A DNA stretch of 33,612 nucleotides from Bacillota bacterium (lineage in GTDB: Bacteria; Bacillota; Clostridia; Peptostreptococcales; Anaerovoracaceae), in contig JAFRIQ010000028.1 of the NCBI GenBank assembly GCA_017432725.1, positions 1 through 33,612 of the forward strand. Reading direction: 5' to 3'. Shown here in pieces: positions 1-7,944 of this stretch. The position numbers were made by a program, and so were the translations under genes. A model generated the notes under the pieces. That model was not told the origin of the DNA and did no database searches. It was given only the letters and a program-made list of their open reading frames with translations. The first letter of the stretch is position 1; each line of letters starts with the position of its first letter.

Positions 1-1
1 C

Positions 2-1543
2 CGTAAGCCTCCCGTGACGGAAGCCCCCACGGACATAGCGCCAAAAGGAGCGGATCCGGGCCTTGCCTACATATTCGAGCACAGCAAGGGAAAGAAATGC
101 CTGGTGTTCACCAATTCCAGAGAGGAATGCGAGTCCGTATGCCAGCAGCTGCGCCAGTACTGCGAAGCCAGGATGGAACCGGACCGTTTCCTCATACATC
201 ACGGGAACCTTTCGGCGGCCTACAGGGAGAGCGCCGAAGAGGAAATGAAGGACGACGAGTCCCTCATGTCCGTATGCGCGACGGCTACCCTGGAACTGGG
301 CATAGACATAGGAAGGCTGGAAAGAGCCTTCCAGATAGACGCTCCTTTCACAGTATCGGGTTTTCTCCAGAGGATGGGAAGAACGGGCAGAAGGGGAGAC
401 CCTTCGGAGATGTGGTTCGTGATGAGAGAGGATCATCCCGAAGCCAGGTCTCTTCTTCCGGAGATGATACCCTGGTATCTTCTCCAGGGCATATCCCTGG
501 TCCAGCTTTATGCACAGGAGCGCTACGTGGAGCCTCCGAATACGGAAAGGCTGCCCTACAGCCTTCTTTATCACCAGACCATGAGCACCCTTGCTTCTTG
601 CGGCGAGATGACCGCGGCGGAGCTGGCGTCAAGAGTCCTGCCCCTGGCATGTTTCCACCGTATATCGAAAGACGATTACAAGGCGCTGCTTCTTCATTTG
701 ATAGATATCGACCACATACAGCGTACGGAAAACGGAGGCCTCATAGTAGGCCTTGCAGGAGAGCGGGTGGTCAACAACTACAAGTTCTACGCCGTGTTCC
801 AGGAGAACATAGAGTACACGGTGAGGGCCGGCTCGGAAGAGCTGGGTACCATAGTTAAACCGCCACCCGCAGGCGACAAGATAGCCATTGCCGGAAGAGT
901 GTGGGTGGTGGAGGAAGTGGACCATAAGAAGAGAGTGGTCTACTGCACCCTGGTAAAGGGCAACATACCCGCCTACTTCGGAGACGTGGCGGGCGATATA
1001 CAGACCCGCATCCTGGAAAGGATGGCAAAGGTGCTGGAAGAGGATGAGGAATATCCCTACCTGATGCCCAACGCCCTGTGCAGGCTGAGAGACGCAAGAG
1101 ATGTCTTCAGGAAGTCAGGCATGGACAAAAGCCCTCTCATACACCTTGGCGGAGATATGTGGGCTCTCTTCCCCTGGCTTGGAAGCTATGCCTTCCTCGC
1201 CATGGAAAGGTTCCTCAAAATACGCTGCAGGGAAAGGCTGGGCCTAAAGGGCTTTTCGTCTTCGCGGCCCTATTACATGCAGTTCACCATGGCGGTATCC
1301 GAAAAGGATTTCTACCGCATAGTGCGGGAGGAAGCTGAAAAAGACTTCGATCCCATGGAACTGGTATATGAAAAGGAAGTGCCTGTCTTCGAGAAATACG
1401 ACGAGTACGTGCCGGCGGAACTGGTGAGAAAAGGTTTCGCCTACGGAGTCCTGGACATAGAGGGGATGAAGGAAAGGGTCCTTTCCTGGGAGGTCCCTGA
1501 AGAAGAAAAAGAACAGTACACGGGGCCCCGTATGGTATACTGA
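2..1543 (+). CDS. Lhr-like DEAD/DEAH-box ATP-dependent helicase, C-terminal part (5' end outside window)
   Basis: The frame is open from base 2 to TGA at 1543, so the gene starts upstream and only about 513 residues are visible. The GTG at 14 is not taken as the start. The visible part begins near the end of RecA domain 1. RecA domain 2 follows: 'CLVFTNSREECE' (helicase motif IV region), 'ATATLELGIDIG' (motif V) and 'QRMGRTGRRG' (motif VI with arginine fingers). After it come about 300 residues resembling the winged-helix and beta-barrel region of Lhr-type helicases ('EELGTIVKPPPAGDKIAIAGRVWVV'-like stretch near residues 275-300). Lhr-like enzymes are ATP-driven nucleic-acid translocases linked to DNA repair. 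The ATP-binding Walker A and DEAD/DEAH motifs must lie upstream and cannot be checked here. The next gene starts 33 bp downstream with no clear terminator, so read-through is possible. Confidence 0.85.
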   Translation, partial: RKPPVTEAPTDIAPKGADPGLAYIFEHSKGKKCLVFTNSREECESVCQQLRQYCEARMEPDRFLIHHGNLSAAYRESAEEEMKDDESLMSVCATATLELGIDIGRLERAFQIDAPFTVSGFLQRMGRTGRRGDPSEMWFVMREDHPEARSLLPEMIPWYLLQGISLVQLYAQERYVEPPNTERLPYSLLYHQTMSTLASCGEMTAAELASRVLPLACFHRISKDDYKALLLHLIDIDHIQRTENGGLIVGLAGERVVNNYKFYAVFQENIEYTVRAGSEELGTIVKPPPAGDKIAIAGRVWVVEEVDHKKRVVYCTLVKGNIPAYFGDVAGDIQTRILERMAKVLEEDEEYPYLMPNALCRLRDARDVFRKSGMDKSPLIHLGGDMWALFPWLGSYAFLAMERFLKIRCRERLGLKGFSSSRPYYMQFTMAVSEKDFYRIVREEAEKDFDPMELVYEKEVPVFEKYDEYVPAELVRKGFAYGVLDIEGMKERVLSWEVPEEEKEQYTGPRMVY

Positions 1544-1576
1544 ATAAAAGAAGACGCGCGAAAGGAGAGAAGCGAT

Positions 1577-2677
1577 ATGGGAAACAAGAAACTCGGTTTC
1601 GGTCTGATGAGACTTCCTCAGCTCGAAAGCGGAGAGATAGACGTGGAACAGGTAAAGAAGATGGTGGATCTCTTCCTTGCCAGCGGACATACGTATTTCG
1701 ATACGGCTTACGTATATCCCGGATCTGAAGAGGCCATAAGGAAGGCTCTGGTTGAAAGATATCCAAGGGATTCCTATACCCTTGCAAGCAAGCTCATGGT
1801 CATGCCCACCGGTATAGATGAAAAGAAAGCCAAGGAAGAGATAAAGATAAGCCTGGAGAGGACCGGCGCCGGATATTTCGATTATTACCTGGTGCACGCC
1901 GTTCAGCGCAGCAACTACCAAAAGTACGAAGAGTACGGCATCTGGGACTACGTAAAGGAACTTAAAGAGCAGGGCCTCATAAAGCACTACGGATTCTCCT
2001 TCCACGGAGATTCTGAGCTTCTGGAAGAGCTTCTTGAAAAGCATCCGGACGTTGAGTTCGTACAGCTTCAGCTCAATTACGCCGACTGGGAGAACCCGGG
2101 CGTACAGTCAAGAAGGAACCACGAGATATGCAGGGCTCACGGAAAGCCCGTCACGGTCATGGAGCCGGTCAAGGGAGGCATACTTGCAGACCCCATAGAC
2201 TCTGTCAAGAAGATATTCGACGCGGAAAACAGCGGCATGTCTTACGCATCCTGGGCGGTGCGTTTCGCAGCATCCCAGGAGGGCATACTGGCAGTATTGA
2301 GCGGCATGTCTTCCCTTGCACAGATGGAAGACAATCTAAGCTATATGACTGATTTCAAGCCTCTTGACGAGCACGAGATGGAGGTCATAGCAAAGGCTCA
2401 GGAAGCCATAGCAAAAGACCAGTCCATACCGTGTACGGCCTGCCATTACTGCACGGAAGGCTGCCCCATGGACATACCCATCCCCGAGATCTTCGCCGTG
2501 GAGAACAGAAAGAAGGGAAGCCCCGCTTTCCGTACCCAGAGAGAATATATGATTGTCACCGCCGGAAGGGGCAAGGCCGACGACTGCATACAGTGCGGCC
2601 AGTGCGAGGAAGCATGCCCCCAGCAGCTGCCCATCATTAGCCTTCTTGAGAAGTGCAGGGCTCTTGCGGAAGCTTAA
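1577..2677 (+). CDS. Aldo/keto reductase with C-terminal 2x[4Fe-4S] ferredoxin domain
   Basis: The protein has 366 residues; the ATG is preceded by AAAGGAG. Residues 1-270 are an aldo/keto reductase barrel. The catalytic set is visible: Asp42 and Tyr47 in 'FDTAYVYPGS', Lys72 in 'ASKLMV', and His108 in 'DYYLVHAVQ'. The C-terminus adds a bacterial ferredoxin region with two cysteine clusters, CxxCxxCxxxCP starting near residues 286 and 337. This arrangement is common in anaerobic Firmicutes, where the Fe-S part is assumed to pass electrons to or from the barrel. The substrate cannot be told from sequence. The gene may be co-transcribed with the helicase (33-bp gap) and ends at the bidirectional terminator at 2717-2742. 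Confidence 0.92.
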   Translation: MGNKKLGFGLMRLPQLESGEIDVEQVKKMVDLFLASGHTYFDTAYVYPGSEEAIRKALVERYPRDSYTLASKLMVMPTGIDEKKAKEEIKISLERTGAGYFDYYLVHAVQRSNYQKYEEYGIWDYVKELKEQGLIKHYGFSFHGDSELLEELLEKHPDVEFVQLQLNYADWENPGVQSRRNHEICRAHGKPVTVMEPVKGGILADPIDSVKKIFDAENSGMSYASWAVRFAASQEGILAVLSGMSSLAQMEDNLSYMTDFKPLDEHEMEVIAKAQEAIAKDQSIPCTACHYCTEGCPMDIPIPEIFAVENRKKGSPAFRTQREYMIVTAGRGKADDCIQCGQCEEACPQQLPIISLLEKCRALAEA

Positions 2678-2716
2678 GCGATATATATGAACTAAGAAAA
2701 AAGTATAAAGCAATGT

Positions 2717-2742
2717 AAAACAGCGCCTCGTGGCGCTGTTTT
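2717..2742. terminator. Bidirectional intrinsic terminator between convergent genes
   Basis: An 11-bp perfect stem AAAACAGCGCC/GGCGCTGTTTT has a TCGT loop. A-tract and T-tract sit at the stem base, so it can work in both directions. It serves the aldo/keto reductase (+) and the flavin-reductase-like gene (-). Confidence 0.9.
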
Positions 2743-2756
2743 CATATGCGCATATT

Positions 2757-3680
2757 TTACTTGTTCTTTTCTTTGGATCTCTTGTCGTTGATTATATCCA
2801 TATGCTCCTCTGTTATGAGCTCGACTCCGTTTTCCTTTGCCCAGTCCACGCAGCCCTTGAGCGCTACGGGAAGGAAAATACGGGGAACGTTGAGGAGCCT
2901 CTTCAGAGCGTCGTCGGTGAATTTGACCTTATCGTCTATCCTGTCGGCAGCATATCTTACGGAGTCGAGAGACGCTTCTCTCATGGGGAGCAGCTCCGCT
3001 CTCATCCTCTTCTTTCTGTGGAACCAGAAGTTTTTGCTGTCTCTGTAACCGTAGTCCACGGGAAGAGGCGGAAAGTCTTTAGCGGTGACTCCCCTTATTA
3101 TGGCGTCGCTGTACTGTTTCTTCATAAGGATCCTGTCTACCTTAAGTATGAAGTGTGCGCCGAACTTGGAGGTTATGCCGTTGAAATCGTGATAGGGCGG
3201 TTCGTAACCGTCCAGCTGTCCCGGGAGGTCGTTCTCGGCATGATCCAGTTCTCTCACCCAGGTGCATTCTATGACCTGGATGGCGTCGGACAGGACCATG
3301 GGCCTTGGCTCGCCGGTCTCTTCTTCTATCTGGCTCTTCTCCAGTCTGAAATTGCAGTTTTTCATCTTTTCTTCCGTGGTGTCGCCAGGCCAGCTGAGTT
3401 TTACCGCTTCCTTGAAGGTCCTGGGACTGTCGTCTATGAAGTTGATGGCGCACTTGCCGTTCCTCAGTATGTTCTGCGCGGTATTGGAAGAATTTCTGCA
3501 GGAAAGGAGCATGGCGTAGAAATCCTTGCCCGCAACGTAATATGGCTGGACCAGGGAATATGGTCCCAGATTCGTTTTTCCGTCTTCGCACAGCGTGGAC
3601 ATGATCACTGTAGGCATGGGGAAGAAAAGCGACGTCTGATAGAAGTTGTCAACGATCCTCAAATTTTCGAAACTGCTCAT
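2757..3680 (-). CDS. Flavin reductase-like (flavoredoxin, FMN-binding split barrel) protein
   Basis: The protein has 307 residues; the start is preceded by AAAGGAG. The N-terminal half resembles the flavin-reductase-like split barrel: 'PMPTVIMSTLCEDGKTNLGP' followed by 'SCRNSSNTAQNILRNGKCAINF', the usual FMN phosphate and isoalloxazine region. Such proteins bind FMN and reduce flavin or accept electrons in anaerobes. Residues from about 255 on ('VKFTDDALKRLLNVP...CVDWAKENGVELITEEHMDII') look like the small helical C-terminal domain of light-independent protochlorophyllide reductase (PCP_red type). That second match is by eye and weaker. The gene is monocistronic and converges on the aldo/keto reductase. 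The physiological partner is unknown. Confidence 0.8.
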   Translation of the reverse strand: MSSFENLRIVDNFYQTSLFFPMPTVIMSTLCEDGKTNLGPYSLVQPYYVAGKDFYAMLLSCRNSSNTAQNILRNGKCAINFIDDSPRTFKEAVKLSWPGDTTEEKMKNCNFRLEKSQIEEETGEPRPMVLSDAIQVIECTWVRELDHAENDLPGQLDGYEPPYHDFNGITSKFGAHFILKVDRILMKKQYSDAIIRGVTAKDFPPLPVDYGYRDSKNFWFHRKKRMRAELLPMREASLDSVRYAADRIDDKVKFTDDALKRLLNVPRIFLPVALKGCVDWAKENGVELITEEHMDIINDKRSKEKNK

Positions 3681-3731
3681 CGGTTCTCCTTTGTATATAT
3701 GATCCCGGATATATGAAATGTGTACATTTGT

Positions 3732-3737
3732 ATTATA
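3732..3737 (-). promoter_or_regulatory. Probable -10 box for the flavin reductase-like gene
   Basis: The minus strand reads TATAAT in an AAGGTATAATAC context, 52 bp before the start codon. No good -35 lies at 17 bp; TTGTGC at 19 bp is the best candidate. Confidence 0.45.
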
Positions 3738-3770
3738 CCTTCTAAACGGCGGTTTGGCACAATGAGTATG

Positions 3771-3800
3771 AAAAAGCGGAGTGCATTTCCGCGCTCCGCT
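3771..3800 (-). terminator. Intrinsic terminator of the 222-residue membrane protein gene
   Basis: A 10-bp stem (AGCGGAG paired with CTCCGCT, extended by a G-U pair and two G-C pairs) has a 6-nt loop. On the minus strand it is followed by five T. It lies 22 bp beyond the stop at 3822. Confidence 0.8.
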
Positions 3801-3821
3801 CTACATATATAGCTTACTTTT

Positions 3822-4490
3822 TTAGATTATCCCCGCCGGGATCAGAACGATGAGCAGCAGGGCTACCGTACCCCAGAGGCAGAGAAGGAAACGGAGCCTT
3901 TTCTTAGGTTCCATATCCGGCACGTAGTTTGCCGCCAGGAAGAAGGGAACGTAGGTGGTGATGAATACGGGCCATACGCCCCACCATTTGTATACCCAAA
4001 TGAAGGATCCGTTGGAGGTGCCCGCAAGGAAGGATTCGAAGAGGGCGAAGAGGAGGGCCATCTCTATGGCGCCTACAAGTCTGCAGTTGATTCCCTTCCT
4101 TCCGTTCTTTGCGAAGTACATGGTGCTCGTGTCGTCGGGCAGCATCTTCCAGGATATTATCCCTGCCAGGGAGAACATCATGGAAAGCTCCCAGCAGACT
4201 CCTATGAGGAGTATGAAGGTGGTGGAAGCGTTGCTAACCGACCACAGGGGGTAACCGAAGAAGTGGCCTATGACAGCGTTGGCTATCTCGTAGAGCCAAT
4301 GCACTCCGTAGAGGGCGAAGCCCGCGCATATGGCTTTGGTGTTCTTGTTCTTTACCTCGGACCAGTAGACGTAGAAGACCACTGCGAGGATGAATATAAA
4401 GGTCCAGTTGAAATTGTCTGTGCTCCTTACGGCTATGGCATTCACCATATCTTTAGCCGCCTGGGAGCCGTCTCCCCAGAATTTGAACAT
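3822..4490 (-). CDS. Trp/Tyr-rich multi-pass membrane protein of unknown function
   Basis: The protein has 222 residues with an excellent AAAGGAGG ribosome site before ATG. I do not recognise the family. About six hydrophobic segments are visible: near residues 28-43 ('WTFIFILAVVFYVYW'), 54-75, 88-115 ('TTFILLIGVCWELSMMFSLAG'), 139-156, 165-187 and 203-222. The protein ends directly after the last segment ('LLLIVLIPAGII'). Aromatic residues cluster at the segment ends, and the loops are short. There is no signal peptide and no recognisable catalytic motif. It sits alone between its own promoter and terminator, so the neighbours say nothing about its role. Confidence 0.75.
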   Translation of the reverse strand: MFKFWGDGSQAAKDMVNAIAVRSTDNFNWTFIFILAVVFYVYWSEVKNKNTKAICAGFALYGVHWLYEIANAVIGHFFGYPLWSVSNASTTFILLIGVCWELSMMFSLAGIISWKMLPDDTSTMYFAKNGRKGINCRLVGAIEMALLFALFESFLAGTSNGSFIWVYKWWGVWPVFITTYVPFFLAANYVPDMEPKKRLRFLLCLWGTVALLLIVLIPAGII

Positions 4491-4535
4491 AGGGTGCCTC
4501 CTTTGCTTAAAATGTATGAAAAATGATTACTCCTC

Positions 4536-4541
4536 ATTATA
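4536..4541 (-). promoter_or_regulatory. Probable -10 box for the 222-residue membrane protein gene
   Basis: The minus strand reads TATAAT (GTGTATAATGAG), about 45 bp before the start codon. The -35 region (GTCTTT at 17 bp) is weak. Confidence 0.45.
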
Positions 4542-4600
4542 CACCGCAGCAGGAATGAAAAGACGGTTTAAAAATATTTCGTACTTTTTGTAAAATATAC

Positions 4601-4629
4601 TTGACATATTGTCGTGCGAGGAATATATT
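4601..4629 (+). promoter_or_regulatory. Sigma-A-type promoter with overlapping palindrome for the membrane protein/XRE pair
   Basis: TTGACA at 4601-4606, a 17-bp spacer and TATATT at 4624-4629. The palindrome GACA-TAT-TGTC (4603-4613) overlaps the -35 box and is a candidate operator for the XRE regulator encoded at the end of this operon (inference). Confidence 0.8.
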
Positions 4630-4683
4630 GATGCCAGATGATCATCCTTAAAGGCATAATTTTTAGTCAAAGGAGAAAAAACA

Positions 4684-5781
4684 ATGAAAAAGACTACAGC
4701 ATTGATACTCATACTGGTCCTGGCTCTGGCAGCTGCAGCTGGGATCTGGGGCATGATAGGCGCCGCGAGGAATGACAGCGGCTATTCCTTCTCGGCGCAG
4801 AAGAACCTTGAGATAAAGGGCGGAAAAGCAGAACCCGAAAAGGTGAGCATGGATTTCGGTATAGACGAGGACGGCGATCACACTGTTTCGCTCATATGGA
4901 CGCCCATGGGAAAGGAACTTTCGGATCTTAAGGATCTTCAGCCTTCCGATTATTCTTTCATCACGGGCTGCGTCATAAGCTCGGCGGACGACCCCTGCGT
5001 CTACGCTACATCCGCAGGCTGGATGAGCGTAGACACGACCATAAACATGAAAGCCGGAAACTACACTCTCACCTTCTATTATCTTACCAGCAGGGAAGCC
5101 TACGCGGACTTTGCGGCTAAGTACTTCGGAACGGAGAGCGCGGAAACCATGGCCGACTGGTTCGAATGGGACAGCTTCAAAAAGGACGATAAGCTGGTCG
5201 TTTCCTACAGAGGCACGGTCAGCGCCGAAAACGGAGTGAGCTCCAATCTGTGGCTTGCCCTGGTCATAGTCAGCGTATCCGGCATGCTCATACTGATCAT
5301 GCTGGCCTACGTGGGAAAAGACGGCATCAGAAAAGCCGATTACGATGAGCGCCAGCAGATGGAAAGAGGAAAGGCCTCTGCCTTAGGTCTCTATACCATC
5401 ATAGGATATCTGCTCATAATGTTCATAGCCGATGCCCTGGGATTCATAGGCAGCGGTCTCCACACTCCGGTATATATGGGAGGTCTCGTTCTCTGTGTGA
5501 CTGTGAGCGCGGCTTACTCCATCTGGCATGAATGCTATTTCGCCCTCAATCAGAACAGGGTCAGGAACGTAATAGTCCTGGGCATCATCTTCCTTATGAA
5601 CCTTGCCTCCGGTATCTTCAACATGCGTCTCGCAGCCAAGATGGATCCCTTCGGAAACGGTTCCGGATCAAGGCTCTTCAGGGTAGGTTTCTGCGCCATA
5701 GAACTTGCGGCGGGCTTCCTCGTCATAGCCGTAGTCCTGTTCCTTAAGCACAGGAAGGACTTAAGAGAGGAAGAAGAGTAG
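4684..5781 (+). CDS. Membrane protein with extracytoplasmic domain, co-encoded with an XRE regulator
   Basis: The protein has 365 residues; ATG is preceded by AAAGGAG. An N-terminal signal anchor (about residues 5-27, 'ALILILVLALAAAAGIWGMIG') leads into an extracytoplasmic region to about residue 182. Then come a membrane segment at about 186-210, a cytoplasmic stretch with 'DERQQMERGKA' (about 220-230), and four more membrane segments to residue about 358. The DERQ...RGKA signature recurs in small Firmicutes membrane proteins encoded beside a short XRE regulator (recalled, not searched). The N-terminal extracytoplasmic part is unusual for those. The XRE gene follows after 19 bp and is almost certainly in the same operon. 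A sensing or membrane-stress role is possible but unproven. Confidence 0.8.
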   Translation: MKKTTALILILVLALAAAAGIWGMIGAARNDSGYSFSAQKNLEIKGGKAEPEKVSMDFGIDEDGDHTVSLIWTPMGKELSDLKDLQPSDYSFITGCVISSADDPCVYATSAGWMSVDTTINMKAGNYTLTFYYLTSREAYADFAAKYFGTESAETMADWFEWDSFKKDDKLVVSYRGTVSAENGVSSNLWLALVIVSVSGMLILIMLAYVGKDGIRKADYDERQQMERGKASALGLYTIIGYLLIMFIADALGFIGSGLHTPVYMGGLVLCVTVSAAYSIWHECYFALNQNRVRNVIVLGIIFLMNLASGIFNMRLAAKMDPFGNGSGSRLFRVGFCAIELAAGFLVIAVVLFLKHRKDLREEEE

Positions 5782-5800
5782 AAAGGAAAGGGAAAGAGCG

Positions 5801-5995
5801 ATGAAAAATCTTAAACTCAAAAGCGCAAGAGCCGCCCTGGACCTTTCCCAGCAGGATCTTGCCGATATGGTAGGCGTCTCCAGGCAGACCATAAACTCCA
5901 TAGAAAAGGGAGACTACAATCCCACCATCAACCTTTGCAGAGCCATATGCAAGGCTCTCGGGAAGACTCTGGACGAGCTCTTCTGGGAAGAATAG
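5801..5995 (+). CDS. Short XRE-family (Cro/CI-type HTH) transcriptional regulator
   Basis: The protein has 64 residues and is almost only a helix-turn-helix. Residues 4-60 ('LKSARAALDLSQQDLADMVG', then 'VSRQTINSIEKGDYNPTINL') are a standard HTH_3 domain. The ending 'LGKTLDELFWEE' is typical of the YozG/PbsX-like compact XRE class. It is the second gene of the operon starting at the 4601 promoter and likely represses that promoter. A strong terminator follows. No ligand domain is present, so any signal probably comes from its membrane partner. Confidence 0.92.
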   Translation: MKNLKLKSARAALDLSQQDLADMVGVSRQTINSIEKGDYNPTINLCRAICKALGKTLDELFWEE

Positions 5996-6008
5996 CATCA
6001 AGACAGGG

Positions 6009-6042
6009 ACATCCCGCGGCTTTTGCCGCGGGGTGTTTTTTT
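6009..6042 (+). terminator. Intrinsic terminator after the XRE gene
   Basis: ACATCCCGCGGC pairs with GCCGCGGGGTGT (12 bp, one G-U pair) around a TTTT loop, followed by a T run. Confidence 0.9.
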
Positions 6043-6054
6043 GTCTTTCTGCCG

Positions 6055-6083
6055 TTGACAAAGGGGACGGGCAAGAATAACAT
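6055..6083 (+). promoter_or_regulatory. Promoter of the TetR/flavodoxin/CPBP operon
   Basis: TTGACA at 6055-6060, a 17-bp spacer and TAACAT at 6078-6083. The start codon is at 6124. Confidence 0.75.
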
Positions 6084-6095
6084 AACAGGTGTTAT
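6082..6095. promoter_or_regulatory. Candidate TetR operator
   Basis: The inverted repeat ATAACA-GG-TGTTAT overlaps the -10 box and the expected transcription start. A second ATAACA at 6077-6082 makes a wider repeat, AATAACA-N7-TGTTATT. Position and symmetry fit autorepression by the TetR protein encoded directly downstream (inference). Confidence 0.6.
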
Positions 6096-6123
6096 TATAT
6101 GTATCCATATTTTCGGAGGACCT

Positions 6124-6696
6124 ATGCCAAAACAAGCGAGCGTAACGAAAGAAGAGATAATAGACAGCGCGGTCCGGCTCATAAGGAAAAAGGGTCACGA
6201 GGCCCTTACCGTTCGAAAGCTGGCGGCATATATAGGGTGTTCCACCCAGCCGGTGATGTACGTCTTCAGTACGGTGAAAGAGCTTAAAGACGCCGTATAC
6301 GAGCGGGCAGACCGCATGCATACGGAATATCTGCTTACAGCCCGCGAGGGCACGGACCCCATCCTTTCCATAGGACTTAACTACGTGCGCTTTGCCGCAG
6401 AAGAGCCTGAACTTTTCCGCTTTCTTTTTCAGTCCGGAGGCGCCGGCGCGCCGGATCTTCTCAGCATGATCGACTCGGAGGAGATGCTGCCCGTTCTTTC
6501 CGCAATGAAGGAAGGCACGGGCCTTGATATGGAAAAGACGAAGCAGGTGTTCATCACAGTCGCACTTTTTGTTCACGGCTATGCTAGCCTCATAGCGAAC
6601 AACGGTCTTGAGCTCGACGAAGATATCATAGCAAAACATCTTGAAAACGCATGGGACGGGGCCATGATGGCCGCCGTCCGGGAGGATAAAGAATGA
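6124..6696 (+). CDS. TetR/AcrR-family transcriptional regulator
   Basis: The protein has 190 residues. The ATG at 6124 is chosen over an in-frame upstream start at 5935 because the latter lies inside the XRE gene, upstream of the terminator and promoter. The site CGGAGG precedes the chosen start. Residues 7-53 are the TetR HTH ('ALTVRKLAAYIGCSTQPVMYVF'). The ligand domain contains 'NYVRFAAEEPELFRFLF', typical of the TetR_C_33-like class. It begins a tight operon: its stop overlaps the next start as ATGA. It likely represses its own operon through the palindrome at 6082-6095; the ligand is unknown. Confidence 0.92.
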   Translation: MPKQASVTKEEIIDSAVRLIRKKGHEALTVRKLAAYIGCSTQPVMYVFSTVKELKDAVYERADRMHTEYLLTAREGTDPILSIGLNYVRFAAEEPELFRFLFQSGGAGAPDLLSMIDSEEMLPVLSAMKEGTGLDMEKTKQVFITVALFVHGYASLIANNGLELDEDIIAKHLENAWDGAMMAAVREDKE

Positions 6697-7181
6697 AAGT
6701 CATATTGCACGATCTTGGAGAAAAATACGGCGGGATACTGGCAGCAGGATGCGATCTCGCATTACCGGCAGACGGGAAATATGCTCCCTGCCAAGGATGC
6801 TTCGGCTGCTGGACCAAACACCCTGCCGAATGCTTCATGAAGGATAAGCTCCAAAAGGTATGCCGCGTCATAGGCCATGCGGACGAGCTGGTCATAGTGA
6901 CGGAAAATCTTTACGGAGGATACAGCGCGCCGGTCAAGAACGTGCTGGACCGCTCCATAGGAACGTCGACGCCCTTCAGCACCTACAGAGGAAAGCAGAT
7001 GCATCACACTCTGCGCTACGGTAAGCACGATCTTTGGAAGGTGATCGTATACGGCGACATCACGGAGGAAGAGAAAGAATCCTTCCGCTATCTGGCTGAG
7101 CGCAATGCCCTTAACGACGGATACGAACGCTCTGAAGTTTATTTTCTCGAAGACCTTTCAAGGCTGGAGGAAGTGATATGA
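6693..7181 (+). CDS. Flavodoxin-like NAD(P)H-dependent FMN oxidoreductase
   Basis: The protein has 162 residues, with ATGA overlap to both the TetR gene before and the gene after. It resembles the iron-sulfur flavoprotein/FMN-reductase branch of the flavodoxin fold: 'APCQGCFGCWTKHPAECFMKDKL' (residues 31-53, Cys-rich), 'ADELVIVTENLYGGYSAPVKNVLDR' (FMN isoalloxazine loop) and a short alpha/beta end. The usual N-terminal 'GSPR' phosphate loop is missing; the N-terminus is short ('MKVILHDLGEKYGG'). The three cysteines at 33, 36 and 46 could bind a cluster or simply be conserved. Substrate unknown; it probably acts with the next flavodoxin-like protein. Confidence 0.8.
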   Translation: MKVILHDLGEKYGGILAAGCDLALPADGKYAPCQGCFGCWTKHPAECFMKDKLQKVCRVIGHADELVIVTENLYGGYSAPVKNVLDRSIGTSTPFSTYRGKQMHHTLRYGKHDLWKVIVYGDITEEEKESFRYLAERNALNDGYERSEVYFLEDLSRLEEVI

Positions 7182-7924
7182 AGACGGTATATATAAACTG
7201 CAGCCCTAAGAAAAAGTTCAGCGCGAGCTCATATTTCCTTTTCCTTCAGAAACTTTTCGTAAGAGGAAAGAAGGTCAGCGAAACGCTCCGCGGCCCGGCG
7301 GATCACGGGCGCATACTCGAAAATATAAAGGATGCCGATGCGGTGGTATTCGGACTTCCCCTGTACGTGGACAGCGTTCCTTCCCACGTGCTCCGTTTCA
7401 TGAAGGAGATGGAGTGCTTCTGCAAAGAAGAGAACATCCATCCCTGCGTATACTGCATCGCAAATAACGGTTTCATAGAAGGGAGTCAGAACGAGCCTCT
7501 TATGCAGTGCTTCGAAAACTTCTGCAGCCGCAGCGGCCTTCCTTTCGGCGGAGGCGTGGGCATAGGCGGAGGCGTTATGCTCAACGTCACCAGGATACTC
7601 TTCATAGTGGATATAGCTCTGCTGGTCCTTAATACGGTGCTGAGCATAGTGAACACCGGGGCCTTCTTCAGCAAGGAAGCCTGGATAAGCTTCGGAGAAA
7701 ACGCCGCTCTTCTTCTCTATTTCAATCTGGGAGTCCTTTATTACCTCGGACGTATGGGCAGCCATATATCCAAAGGAAGCTGCGCCGGGAAGAAATATAC
7801 CAGGATACTGATACCCTCCTTCGTCTTCATCCTCTTTGCGGACGTTTTCTTCATCATCGCTTCGGTGTTCGAAGGCGGCATCTTCCGCGGATGGCTGGCG
7901 AAGAAGGAGATAGAAAAAGTTTAG
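7178..7924 (+). CDS. Flavodoxin-fold oxidoreductase fused to C-terminal membrane segments
   Basis: The protein has 248 residues. Residues 1-125 are flavodoxin/NADPH-dependent FMN-reductase-like: 'MKTVYINCSPKKKFSASSYF' as phosphate loop, 'ADAVVFGLPLYVDSVPSHVLRFMKEME' as the flavin loop and 'YCIANNGFIEGSQNE'. After a Gly-rich hinge ('GGGVGIGGGVML') the rest is hydrophobic, with three segments: about residues 133-155 ('ILFIVDIALLVLNTVLSIV'), 165-187 and 211-235 ('ILIPSFVFILFADVFFIIASVF'). The enzyme would thus sit at the inner face of the membrane. It lies in an operon with TetR, a second flavodoxin-like protein and a CPBP protein. The electron partner and substrate are unknown. Confidence 0.8.
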   Translation: MKTVYINCSPKKKFSASSYFLFLQKLFVRGKKVSETLRGPADHGRILENIKDADAVVFGLPLYVDSVPSHVLRFMKEMECFCKEENIHPCVYCIANNGFIEGSQNEPLMQCFENFCSRSGLPFGGGVGIGGGVMLNVTRILFIVDIALLVLNTVLSIVNTGAFFSKEAWISFGENAALLLYFNLGVLYYLGRMGSHISKGSCAGKKYTRILIPSFVFILFADVFFIIASVFEGGIFRGWLAKKEIEKV

Positions 7925-7944
7925 GGAAAAGGAAGTTTACCGAT

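Noticed and set aside
1520-1531. Perfect palindrome ACGGGGCCCCGT at the end of the helicase gene as terminator
   Set aside because: No T run follows and it lies inside the coding region.
2730-3716. Plus-strand 328-codon open frame
   Set aside because: It is the antisense of the flavin reductase-like gene, has no ribosome site and shows no family features.
5935-6123. Extended TetR start at 5935
   Set aside because: The extension runs through the XRE gene's end, a terminator and the TetR promoter.
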